Assembly (NCBI GenBank): GCA_017453085.1
Contig: JAFTKV010000045.1
Span: forward strand, 1 to 31,884
Source: Clostridia bacterium
Lineage (GTDB): Bacteria; Bacillota; Clostridia; Oscillospirales; CAG-272
DNA: 31,884 nt
Reading direction: 5' to 3'
The position numbers were made by a program, and so were the translations under genes. Position 1 is the first letter of the stretch. Each line of letters starts with the position of its first letter. Under the pieces are notes generated by a model. The model was not told where the DNA came from, ran no database searches, and worked only from the letters and a program-made list of their open reading frames with translations. Positions 1 through 6,189 of this stretch are shown here, one piece after another.

Positions 1-893
1 CCCAAAACGGCTACTCCATCATCGCCTACACCGACCACGACGTGATGATCCCTCACCACGATCTTTCCGACGAGCACTTCCTCGCCCTGGTGGGCTACGA
101 GATGGAGGTGGATCAGCCCCGTCCCGAGGGTGCGCCTTACGCCAAAACCTGCCATATGTGCCTGATCGCTCTCTCCCCCGACACGACGGAGCAGGTTTGC
201 TGGCACCGTGAGCGTTATCTCTTCGGCAGAGCCGTAGGATATCGCGAGCAGGCGAAGTTCGACGAGTCGCTCCCCGATTACGTGCGCTCCTACACCCACG
301 AGGGCATCTCGGATATGATGCAAAAGGGACGGGACGCAGGCTTCTTTGTCACCTACAACCATCCCAGCTGGTCTATGGAGGAGTATCCCGACTACGTGGG
401 CTACAACGGAATGCACGCCATGGAGATCTGCAACTACGGCTGCACCTGCGTTGGCTACGAGGACTACGTTCCCCAGATCTACGATTCCCTGCTCCGCGCG
501 GGCAAGCGGATCTTTTGTACCGCTACCGATGACAACCACAACCGCAACAATGATTCCTGCGGCGGCTTTACCATGATCAAAGCAGACAAGCTGGAATACA
601 CCGCCATCACCGATGCGCTCTTAAAGGGACAGTTCTACGCCTCCCAAGGCCCTGCCATCGAGGAGCTGTGGCTGGAGGGAGATATGGTGCACATCAAGTG
701 CTCCCCCGCAAGAGAGATTTTCATGAACACCGGCGTCAGACGAACCGCATTTGCCAGAGCCAATCCGGGCGAGACGATCACCGAGGCCGCCTTCCGTGTG
801 CGCCCCGAGGATCAGTATTTCCGACTGACCGTCATTGACGAGGCAGGCAAACCGGCGAATACCAACGCGTATTTCACCGACGAGTGGATGTAA
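1..893 (+). CDS. PHP-domain metal-dependent phosphoesterase, 5' truncated
   Basis: The reading frame is open from the first full codon at position 3, so the true start lies outside the window; the first internal ATG at 42 falls inside the conserved TDHD motif and cannot be the start. PHP-type metal ligands are visible in order: TDHD, a Glu in GYEMEV, a His in TYNHPSW, and an Asp/His pair in TATDDNHN. PHP proteins are trinuclear-metal phosphoesterases related to histidinol phosphatase and the PolIIIA PHP domain. The substrate cannot be read from the sequence. The last 90 residues or so follow the catalytic Asp and look like a small beta-rich C-terminal extension. It is the only confidently called gene on the plus strand. 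The family call is firm; the substrate is unknown. Confidence 0.85.
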   Translation, partial: QNGYSIIAYTDHDVMIPHHDLSDEHFLALVGYEMEVDQPRPEGAPYAKTCHMCLIALSPDTTEQVCWHRERYLFGRAVGYREQAKFDESLPDYVRSYTHEGISDMMQKGRDAGFFVTYNHPSWSMEEYPDYVGYNGMHAMEICNYGCTCVGYEDYVPQIYDSLLRAGKRIFCTATDDNHNRNNDSCGGFTMIKADKLEYTAITDALLKGQFYASQGPAIEELWLEGDMVHIKCSPAREIFMNTGVRRTAFARANPGETITEAAFRVRPEDQYFRLTVIDEAGKPANTNAYFTDEWM

Positions 894-918
894 CGCCACG
901 ACACAACAAGCCTCAAAG

Positions 919-1122
919 ATGAAGCTCAAAATCGCATCCATACTGTTTTACACCTTATTGATCTTGACCATCGTCGGCGGAACCTGCGGTATAATCTGGG
1001 AAGTGTTACCGGACAGATCCCTGATTCCCGATTCCTTATTCAATACTGTTGTCCTCAGCCAATTTGTGATCCTTCCCGGGCTGCTGATCACCGGTTTTCT
1101 GGTCAACAAGTGGAAAACGTAA
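919..1122 (+). CDS. Small two-TM membrane protein, hypothetical
   Basis: This would be a 67-residue protein with two hydrophobic segments (about residues 5-27 and 46-62) and a basic end, WKT. I placed the start at the ATG at 919 because the same frame upstream overlaps the end of the PHP gene and encodes an implausible hydrophilic stretch. No clear Shine-Dalgarno sequence precedes this ATG, which lowers confidence. It lies 25 nt after the PHP stop and directly before a hairpin terminator, so it could be the last gene of a plus-strand unit. No family was recognised. The alternative is that it is a chance ORF. Confidence 0.45.
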   Translation: MKLKIASILFYTLLILTIVGGTCGIIWEVLPDRSLIPDSLFNTVVLSQFVILPGLLITGFLVNKWKT

Positions 1123-1132
1123 TATCAAGCAA

Positions 1133-1160
1133 CAAAACGGAGGCTTACGCCTCCGTTTTG
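1133..1160. terminator. Bidirectional intrinsic terminator
   Basis: A perfect 12-bp stem with a TTAC loop (GTAA on the minus strand) is flanked by A/T runs on both sides. It sits between the convergent ends of the plus-strand gene ending at 1122 and the minus-strand gene ending at 1168, so it can serve both. Its stem is nearly the same as that of the terminator at 3329-3357. Confidence 0.8.
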
Positions 1161-1167
1161 GTTTGGG

Positions 1168-2637
1168 TCATCCTTCAAATTCAATCGAGCTGCCGGTATC
1201 CTTTTCGCCAACCACCTGACCGTAGGGGTTAAACGCATACCGCCAAATATCCGCCTTGATCGTTGCAAGATAACCGGTGGAAATATAATAGGTTTCATTG
1301 GCATTCATTTCTGCGCCCACATATCGGTTGACCAGCCAATCCAGCTGCTTGCCTTTTACCGACAGCTGACTGCCGGAGGCACCGGGAATGGTATAGAACC
1401 GCTGCGGCTCTCCGCTGTCGGGATCGCAAACCAGCAGCACTGCCGTGTGATGATCCTTCATAAACTGCAGCTGCTCTTCCGCAGAAGGTGTTTTTTCGCC
1501 AAACTGCTCTTGATAAAGACCGTACAGCCCCTTCGACCACTTGCCGGACTCGTAGTGGATCGAGGGAACGATTCTGCCGCTCAGATAGACCAGACCGTTG
1601 AACTCGACCATGTCGGTGATTTCATAATAATCATCGCCGCTTCCAAAGGTGACGGTGCTCTGCACCTTGCCATCCTTCTCTTGCATCAGCCGATCTCCCT
1701 TGAGCATGAGATATCCGTCGCCCATGGGAACCACCTTCTTAATCCATTCGCCTCTGGCATCGTATTCCGCATACCGCTCACTCACAAGATTGCCCTCCAT
1801 ATCAATGGTGAGAATCCACATACGATCGTTAGAGGCAGTGAACAGGGTGCAGTTGCCTTCATCATAGAGGATATAGTTGACGCCGGGCTGATGCATCCTG
1901 CTATTATAATCCTTTTGCCAAATCACGTCAGACTCGGAGTCCAGCAAACAAACCCGCACGGTTTGAGTAGCTACGCCTTTTTCAAGGAGGTTTCCTGCGA
2001 CCATTATCTTGTCGCCTACGGCGCGCGCATCATAGATATAGAGATCGTCCAGCCGTTTGCACCAGATCTGCTGATCCCCCTTTATCTTGAAGAGCTGTCC
2101 GTAGTGTTCGCGCGTTTGCGGATTATACACCTGCACAAAGCCATACTCAACACCCGCTTCACCACTCTGCTGTTGATCTTCAACGCCCCAGACGTACCCT
2201 ACCATCCACAGGCGTTTTAGCCCGTCGGAATCCAGGGGCTTCGCCTGGATTTCATATCCCTCCAGACCGCTGGCCAGTGCTTCCTCGGTTTTTTCATAGG
2301 TGAAGCTTTCGGACACGATATCCCGATAGATCTTCTTGATCTCACTACGGGAAAATCCTTCGGCAGAGAGATTGTATTCCTCAAAAAAGTCGATCGCTTC
2401 GCCATATGCCTTCGCTTCTTCCGCAACCACTGTCACACCGCCGGCAACCAGCAGCAGTGCGGCCATAGCCAATGCTGCCAGCTTGGCAGGCCCCAACCGC
2501 CGTCTGACGGGGGTGAGGAGCTTGCGGTGCTCCTCGGTCTCGGCAGGCACTATGGGAGATGCGGCCAGAATCTTCGCTTTATCGGGCAAAGGATAGCTGT
2601 CCAGTTGGTGTAAAATGTTGTCAATCTTCTTTTTCAT
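1168..2637 (-). CDS. Single-pass membrane protein, probable regulator of the adjacent ECF sigma factor (copy 1)
   Basis: This 489-residue protein has an N-terminal cytoplasmic segment of about 50 residues, one TM helix at residues 52-72, and a large extracellular C-terminal part rich in WxxxxD-type beta strands. It starts 14 nt after the sigma gene stop with a strong AGGAGG site, which is the usual sigma/anti-sigma arrangement. Unlike many anti-sigma factors, the cytoplasmic part has no Cys and no HxxxCxxC zinc motif, so the role rests on position and topology. The region just after the TM (FFEEYNLSAEGF ... GYEIQAKPLDS) and the end (VGEKDTG) match copy 2 at 3365-4813 almost residue for residue, while the middle differs. 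I infer that the conserved part contacts shared machinery and the variable part senses a signal. Function is not proven by the sequence. Confidence 0.8.
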   Translation of the reverse strand: MKKKIDNILHQLDSYPLPDKAKILAASPIVPAETEEHRKLLTPVRRRLGPAKLAALAMAALLLVAGGVTVVAEEAKAYGEAIDFFEEYNLSAEGFSRSEIKKIYRDIVSESFTYEKTEEALASGLEGYEIQAKPLDSDGLKRLWMVGYVWGVEDQQQSGEAGVEYGFVQVYNPQTREHYGQLFKIKGDQQIWCKRLDDLYIYDARAVGDKIMVAGNLLEKGVATQTVRVCLLDSESDVIWQKDYNSRMHQPGVNYILYDEGNCTLFTASNDRMWILTIDMEGNLVSERYAEYDARGEWIKKVVPMGDGYLMLKGDRLMQEKDGKVQSTVTFGSGDDYYEITDMVEFNGLVYLSGRIVPSIHYESGKWSKGLYGLYQEQFGEKTPSAEEQLQFMKDHHTAVLLVCDPDSGEPQRFYTIPGASGSQLSVKGKQLDWLVNRYVGAEMNANETYYISTGYLATIKADIWRYAFNPYGQVVGEKDTGSSIEFEG

Positions 2638-2651
2638 CTTTGTTCCTCCTT

Positions 2652-3182
2652 TCAGGATTCATAATGCTTTTTAAGCTTTTTCAGCGCACGCTGATACTTT
2701 TTCTCGGCAGCGGATGTACTGATCTCCAGCATCTTTGCCACCTGACGGTGAGAAAGTCCTGCGTATATATGCAGCGTGACGATCTGCCGCTCCTCCTCGG
2801 TCAGCTGTGCAAGAAGATCCTGCACCTCTACCGAAGCAAGCTTCCCGTCGCGTGCCGGAATATCACCGATCTCATCGGTAGACAGCTCGGTTTTCCGTTT
2901 TTTGATCAGATTGATGGCAGTATGACGGGTGATAGACATCACGTAGGCGCGTGGGCTGTTCCCCGCTTTGTATCGCTTGGCATATCTTGCCAGCAGGAGC
3001 ATTACGTCCTGCAACACGTCCTCAGCATCCGTGAAATTGCCTACAATGATATATGCTACCGACAGGATGAGCCGTCCGTACAAATCGTAGATCGCCGACA
3101 GCCCGCTCATGTCTCCCTGCGACAGATTACAGAGCGCTTTATCCGCTTGTTTGTCAATGCGTGCTTGCTTGAATGAATTCAC
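2652..3182 (-). CDS. ECF-type RNA polymerase sigma factor (copy 1)
   Basis: This is a 176-residue sigma-70 family factor. Region 2 lies around residues 30-97 (DLYGRLILSVAY, DAEDVLQDV, SPRAYVMSITRH) and region 4 around residues 120-172 (LTEEERQIVTLHIYAGLSHRQVAKML). I chose the GTG start at 3182 because AGAGGTGAG lies 5 nt upstream; the longer frame to 3206 would read through that ribosome site. This start gives exactly the same length, 176 residues, as paralogue copy 2. The short GTG-led N-terminus and the lack of region 3 fit ECF factors. The gene is followed by the membrane protein at 1168-2637 and preceded by a motif shared with copy 2, which suggests autoregulation. Target genes outside this window are unknown. 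Confidence 0.93.
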   Translation of the reverse strand: MNSFKQARIDKQADKALCNLSQGDMSGLSAIYDLYGRLILSVAYIIVGNFTDAEDVLQDVMLLLARYAKRYKAGNSPRAYVMSITRHTAINLIKKRKTELSTDEIGDIPARDGKLASVEVQDLLAQLTEEERQIVTLHIYAGLSHRQVAKMLEISTSAAEKKYQRALKKLKKHYES

Positions 3183-3219
3183 TTTCTCACCTCTTTGAGA
3201 TCTCACTTATTAATACAAT

Positions 3220-3242
3220 TGAGAACCCCGATTTCGGACACG
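3220..3242 (-). promoter_or_regulatory. Candidate ECF-dependent autoregulatory promoter motif (copy 1)
   Basis: Reading the minus strand, GTGTCCGAAAT is followed by a G-rich stretch and TTCTCA. It matches the element upstream of the second sigma gene (5396-5418) at 20 of 23 positions. In both cases the motif ends exactly 15 nt before a GAGATCTC palindrome that overlaps the leader just upstream of the ribosome site. I read it as a promoter or operator; the transcription start was not determined. Confidence 0.55.
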
Positions 3243-3328
3243 GTTGATTGAAAAATTTTTGCAACATCTTTGAGAAAAGCACTCTCCCGAATACAGTATA
3301 CCAGATTGCAATCATTCCGTCAAATTCC

Positions 3329-3357
3329 AAAAAACGGAGGCTTTCGCCTCCGTTTTT
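3329..3357 (-). terminator. Intrinsic terminator of sigma unit 2
   Basis: A 12-bp stem closed by a GAAA loop on the minus strand is followed by TTTTTT, 8 nt after the stop codon of the gene at 3365-4813. It closely matches the terminator of unit 1 at 1133-1160, including the ACGGAGGC stem core. Confidence 0.85.
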
Positions 3358-3364
3358 GTGTGAA

Positions 3365-4813
3365 TTAATTTTCGAATACGGTTGATCTGCCGGTATCCTT
3401 TTCTCCAACGATCTGACCGTAGAGAGAGAACACGTACTGCCATTGGTCGGCGCTGATTTTTGCCAAATTGCCGGAAGACAGATAGTAGCTTTCGCTGTAT
3501 ATGCTCTCGATTTCGGTGTACCGATCGACCTCCCAATTCAGTCTGCCGCCGCCAACGGTCAGCTTGCCGCCGGATGCCCCGGGGACGGTATAGAAGCTCT
3601 TGGGTTCGCCCGTCTCGGGATCACAGATCATCAGCATAGCGGTGTGATTCTCCCTATAGAACTGCGAAACCTCTTCATCCGTAAGTCCGTCTTTCCCATG
3701 CTCCTCGATAAATCGATCGTACGCATCTCCTTCAGATCGGTTGTGATGCTTGGGCATCCTGGTACCGGTGAGATAGACCAGACCGTTAAACTCCACCATA
3801 CCGTCGAAGTGATACTCCCAATCATCGTTGCCGAATTGTTCGAGCACCTCCAGTTGATTGCCCTTCTGCCGAAGCAGCTTATCACCGGTATCAAACAGGT
3901 AGTCCTCTCCGATTCGCACAACCGCTTCAAAGTCGGCAAAGCCGGAACTACGGTACACCCTTTCTTCTTCGACGATATTGCCATCCAAGTCCAAGGTTAG
4001 GATCCACATCGAGTGGTCAAAATCCCGTTCGATCACGGTAATGGTATCATCCGTGCAATACAACGGATACCGAACGTTTCCAAAGCCAAAGGGACGAGAA
4101 TACTGCTTCACCCACGCCAGAGTGGAGTCCTCATTGAACAACGCAAGTCGTACAGTATACTCCGGATCATCCGGCAGGCGTCCGCAAACGGCAACCTTAT
4201 CGCCGATGGGGGCAATATCGGAACAATTGATTTCCTCCGGATAAATGCTCCACTGTACGGCACCATCCTTCAGCTGCTGCAATCCGTTCGTATCGTCTTC
4301 TCTTTCCAGTACAACGTACTCGTACCCATCAACCTCGGACATTTGAGTGCGGCCACCGGCTCCCAACCAGCGGCATACCATCCATACGCGCTTCAAGCCT
4401 TCGGAATCCAAGGGTTTTGCCTGGATCTCGTAGCCTTCAAAGCTGTTTGCCAGTGCTTCCTCGGTCTTTTCATAGGTGAAGCTTTCGGTAATAATGTCCT
4501 TGTAGATCTTCTTCACTTCACTGCGAGTAAAGCCCTCGGCTGAGAGATTGTACTCTTCAAAAAAGTCGATTGCTTCATTGTACGCCTTGGCTTCTTGCGC
4601 TACTACGGTAACGCCGCCGGCGACCAACAGCAGTGCGGCCATGGCCAATACCGCTATCTTGCGGGGGCTGAATCTGCGAGTTTTTGGAGTTGCGCGCGGT
4701 TCAGGGGTTGTTTGCGGGGCTGCTGCAGCACAGTTTGCCAAAATCCTCTCCTTCTCGGGGAGAGAGAGCGAATCCAGCTTCTGCATTGTTTTGATAATAT
4801 TACGCTTTTTCAT
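3365..4813 (-). CDS. Single-pass membrane protein, probable regulator of the adjacent ECF sigma factor (copy 2)
   Basis: This 482-residue protein is a paralogue of the product at 1168-2637. It has the same layout: a basic cytoplasmic head, one TM helix at about residues 52-72 (LAMAALLLVAGGVTVVA, identical in both copies), and a large extracellular part. Shared blocks are FFEEYNLSAEGF, SFTYEKTEEALA, GYEIQAKPLDS and the C-terminal VGEKDTG. The middle third is clearly divergent, with insertions and different charged loops. It starts 13 nt after the sigma gene stop with a GGAGG site, as in copy 1, and presumably is co-transcribed with it. The head contains a single Cys and no zinc-binding anti-sigma motif. 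The anti-sigma role is inferred from gene order and topology only. Confidence 0.8.
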   Translation of the reverse strand: MKKRNIIKTMQKLDSLSLPEKERILANCAAAAPQTTPEPRATPKTRRFSPRKIAVLAMAALLLVAGGVTVVAQEAKAYNEAIDFFEEYNLSAEGFTRSEVKKIYKDIITESFTYEKTEEALANSFEGYEIQAKPLDSEGLKRVWMVCRWLGAGGRTQMSEVDGYEYVVLEREDDTNGLQQLKDGAVQWSIYPEEINCSDIAPIGDKVAVCGRLPDDPEYTVRLALFNEDSTLAWVKQYSRPFGFGNVRYPLYCTDDTITVIERDFDHSMWILTLDLDGNIVEEERVYRSSGFADFEAVVRIGEDYLFDTGDKLLRQKGNQLEVLEQFGNDDWEYHFDGMVEFNGLVYLTGTRMPKHHNRSEGDAYDRFIEEHGKDGLTDEEVSQFYRENHTAMLMICDPETGEPKSFYTVPGASGGKLTVGGGRLNWEVDRYTEIESIYSESYYLSSGNLAKISADQWQYVFSLYGQIVGEKDTGRSTVFEN

Positions 4814-4826
4814 TTCATTTCCTCCT

Positions 4827-5357
4827 TCAGCATTCGTATTGCTGTCTGAGCTTTGCCAATGCTCTGCGGTACTTCTTCTCCGCCGCTGCGGTAGTGATCC
4901 CCAGCGTCTTCGCTACCTCTTTGTGGGAAAGCCCACCGTAGAGATGGAGGGTCACCGTCTGCCGCTCCTCTTCGGATAGGGTACGCAAAAGATCCAGCAC
5001 CTCCACCGCTTCCAGCAGCCCGTCGTCCGAGGATCGGTCGCCTGCTTCTTCCAGCGAGGCTTGGGGCTTTCGCCTGCGCAGATTGTCAATGGCAATGTGT
5101 CGTGTAATGGTGAGGATATACGCCCGCGGGCTGCTTCCCGACCCATACCGGGAAGCGTAACGGGCAAGTTCGATCATGGTATCCTGCAGGACGTCCTCTG
5201 CATCGGCGGTGTTTTCCACAATGGTATACGCTACCGACAGGATCAGCCGACCGTAGAGATCGTAGATGTTTCCCAGTGCAGAACGGTCTCCCGACGCCAG
5301 CCGACGAAGTGCTCGGTCGCCCTCTCGATCCGTGATCATTTGTTTGATGCTTGCCAT
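4827..5357 (-). CDS. ECF-type RNA polymerase sigma factor (copy 2)
   Basis: This is a 176-residue ECF sigma factor, similar along its whole length to copy 1 at 2652-3182. Region 2 contains DLYGRLILSVAY, DAEDVLQDTM and SPRAYILTITRH; region 4 contains LSEEERQTVTLHLYGGLSHKEVAKTL. The ATG at 5357 is preferred because AAGGAGGTG lies just upstream; the GTG at 5366 that would extend the frame is part of that ribosome site. The best-conserved segments are the region 2 helix that binds core polymerase and the promoter -10, and the region 4 HTH that reads the -35. Because the -35-reading helix is close in both copies and both genes carry the same upstream motif, the two factors may cross-recognise promoters. 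Confidence 0.93.
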   Translation of the reverse strand: MASIKQMITDREGDRALRRLASGDRSALGNIYDLYGRLILSVAYTIVENTADAEDVLQDTMIELARYASRYGSGSSPRAYILTITRHIAIDNLRRRKPQASLEEAGDRSSDDGLLEAVEVLDLLRTLSEEERQTVTLHLYGGLSHKEVAKTLGITTAAAEKKYRRALAKLRQQYEC

Positions 5358-5395
5358 ATTTGTCACCTCCTTGAGATCTCATCTATATAAGCGTA

Positions 5396-5418
5396 TGAGA
5401 TCGCCCATTTCGGACACG
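5396..5418 (-). promoter_or_regulatory. Candidate ECF-dependent autoregulatory promoter motif (copy 2)
   Basis: The minus strand reads GTGTCCGAAAT, a G-rich stretch, then ATCTCA, matching the copy at 3220-3242 and lying the same 15 nt from a GAGATCTC palindrome next to the ribosome site. An AT-rich TTATATA block lies between motif and palindrome and could be part of the -10 region. Confidence 0.55.
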
Positions 5419-5453
5419 ATATTTGAAAAAAGTCAATATTTTGGTAAAAACAC

Positions 5454-5496
5454 AGTCCCGCCAAGAGGGAGACAGCGCGCTCCCCTCGGTGGGACT
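5454..5496 (-). terminator. Intrinsic terminator after the HMA gene
   Basis: On the minus strand a long stem (AGTCCCACC pairing with GGCGGGACT, one G-T wobble, extended by a GAGGG/CCCTC part) is followed by GTGTTTTTACC. It closes the iron locus and separates it from the sigma units. Confidence 0.75.
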
Positions 5497-5528
5497 TCAT
5501 TATATCATATTTCTGCAGTAAACGCAAG

Positions 5529-5879
5529 TTATTCAGCCCTCGTCGTGGGATACCCCGCTCGTTGCAGGCGGGTGAGGATCACCTCGTCCTCCACCTCTTC
5601 GGCATAAGAGACGGTGAGCAAGCCTTTTTTCAGATCCACCTTGCCCGCCACGCCGTGAATATCCCCCACTACCTCCTCCACACGGACAACGCACCGCTGA
5701 CAATGCATCCCCTCTACGCAAAAGGTTTTCGTATGAGTGATATGGTTCAGCTTTTTTCGCTGCGGCCGATACTCTCCTCCGCCGCAACAGGCACCTTTTC
5801 CCCGAAAATGCTTCACCGTAGAGTAAATTCCGACGGCAATCAGCAGGAGCACGATGCCTGCAATGATATAGTTTTGCAT
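5529..5879 (-). CDS. Membrane-anchored heavy-metal-associated (HMA) domain protein
   Basis: This 116-residue protein has an N-terminal TM helix (about residues 4-20), a CCGGG motif at 31-35, and a C-terminal ferredoxin-like HMA fold with the metal-binding GMHCQRC (Cys60 and Cys63). HMA domains bind Cu(I), Zn or similar soft metals and deliver them to transporters. The start has a GGGAGG site 5 nt upstream. It lies after the FeoB-associated peptide but beyond the hairpin at 5895-5930, so it may be expressed by read-through or from a weak promoter of its own. Its place next to feoAB suggests a role in handling metal at the membrane; the actual metal is not evident. Confidence 0.82.
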   Translation of the reverse strand: MQNYIIAGIVLLLIAVGIYSTVKHFRGKGACCGGGEYRPQRKKLNHITHTKTFCVEGMHCQRCVVRVEEVVGDIHGVAGKVDLKKGLLTVSYAEEVEDEVILTRLQRAGYPTTRAE

Positions 5880-5894
5880 ATATCCTCCCGTATT

Positions 5895-5930
5895 TCAAAA
5901 AAGGGATGCGTGCGGTAAGGCGCGCATCCC
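5895..5930 (-). terminator. Intrinsic terminator between FeoB-associated gene and HMA gene
   Basis: An 11-bp stem (GGGATGCG arm with one wobble) with a six-base loop is followed on the minus strand by TTTTTTGAAA. It lies just after the stop of the gene at 5937-6158 and overlaps the leader of the next gene. Confidence 0.8.
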
Positions 5931-5936
5931 TTTGGA

Positions 5937-6158
5937 TTATTTGATTTGATCCTGTCTGCGATCTGCCTTTGCTTGAGTAAAAGCAGGATCGACAGTGCCG
6001 GTGCCACATCCGCCGCATTTGCGCTTGGCGCATTCCTTGGCATAGGGACAGCCCACGCAGGTCTCTCCCCGCTTTTTAGACAGCACGATGTAAGTGATGG
6101 CACCGCCGATGATCGCCGCAAGAATGACAGAAACAATCATATCGATCAGCATTGACAT
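5937..6158 (-). CDS. FeoB-associated Cys-rich membrane protein
   Basis: This 73-residue protein has one N-terminal TM helix (about residues 6-27) followed by a basic turn and a Cys cluster: CVGCPYAKEC, then KCGGCG. This layout is that of the small FeoB-associated Cys-rich peptide found beside feoB in many Clostridia; its biochemical role is not established, with iron handling or assembly of the FeoB complex suggested by context. The ATG at 6158 is preceded by AAGGGGAG; a GTG one codon upstream is less likely. It follows feoB by 31 nt and is followed by a strong terminator, so it is probably the last gene of the feoB transcript. Confidence 0.88.
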   Translation of the reverse strand: MSMLIDMIVSVILAAIIGGAITYIVLSKKRGETCVGCPYAKECAKRKCGGCGTGTVDPAFTQAKADRRQDQIK

Positions 6159-6189
6159 CACTCCCCTTCAGATCGGTATAGGTTGGCAA

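Noticed and set aside
2311..2322. Further copy of the TTCGGACAC part of the sigma motif
   Set aside because: It lies in the coding region of the first regulator, lacks the remaining motif and the spacing, and encodes conserved residues.
5357..5529. A hidden small gene in the gap between sigma unit 2 and the HMA gene
   Set aside because: The gap is filled by the candidate promoter motif, an AT-rich stretch and the terminator at 5454-5496. No ORF with a ribosome site was found.
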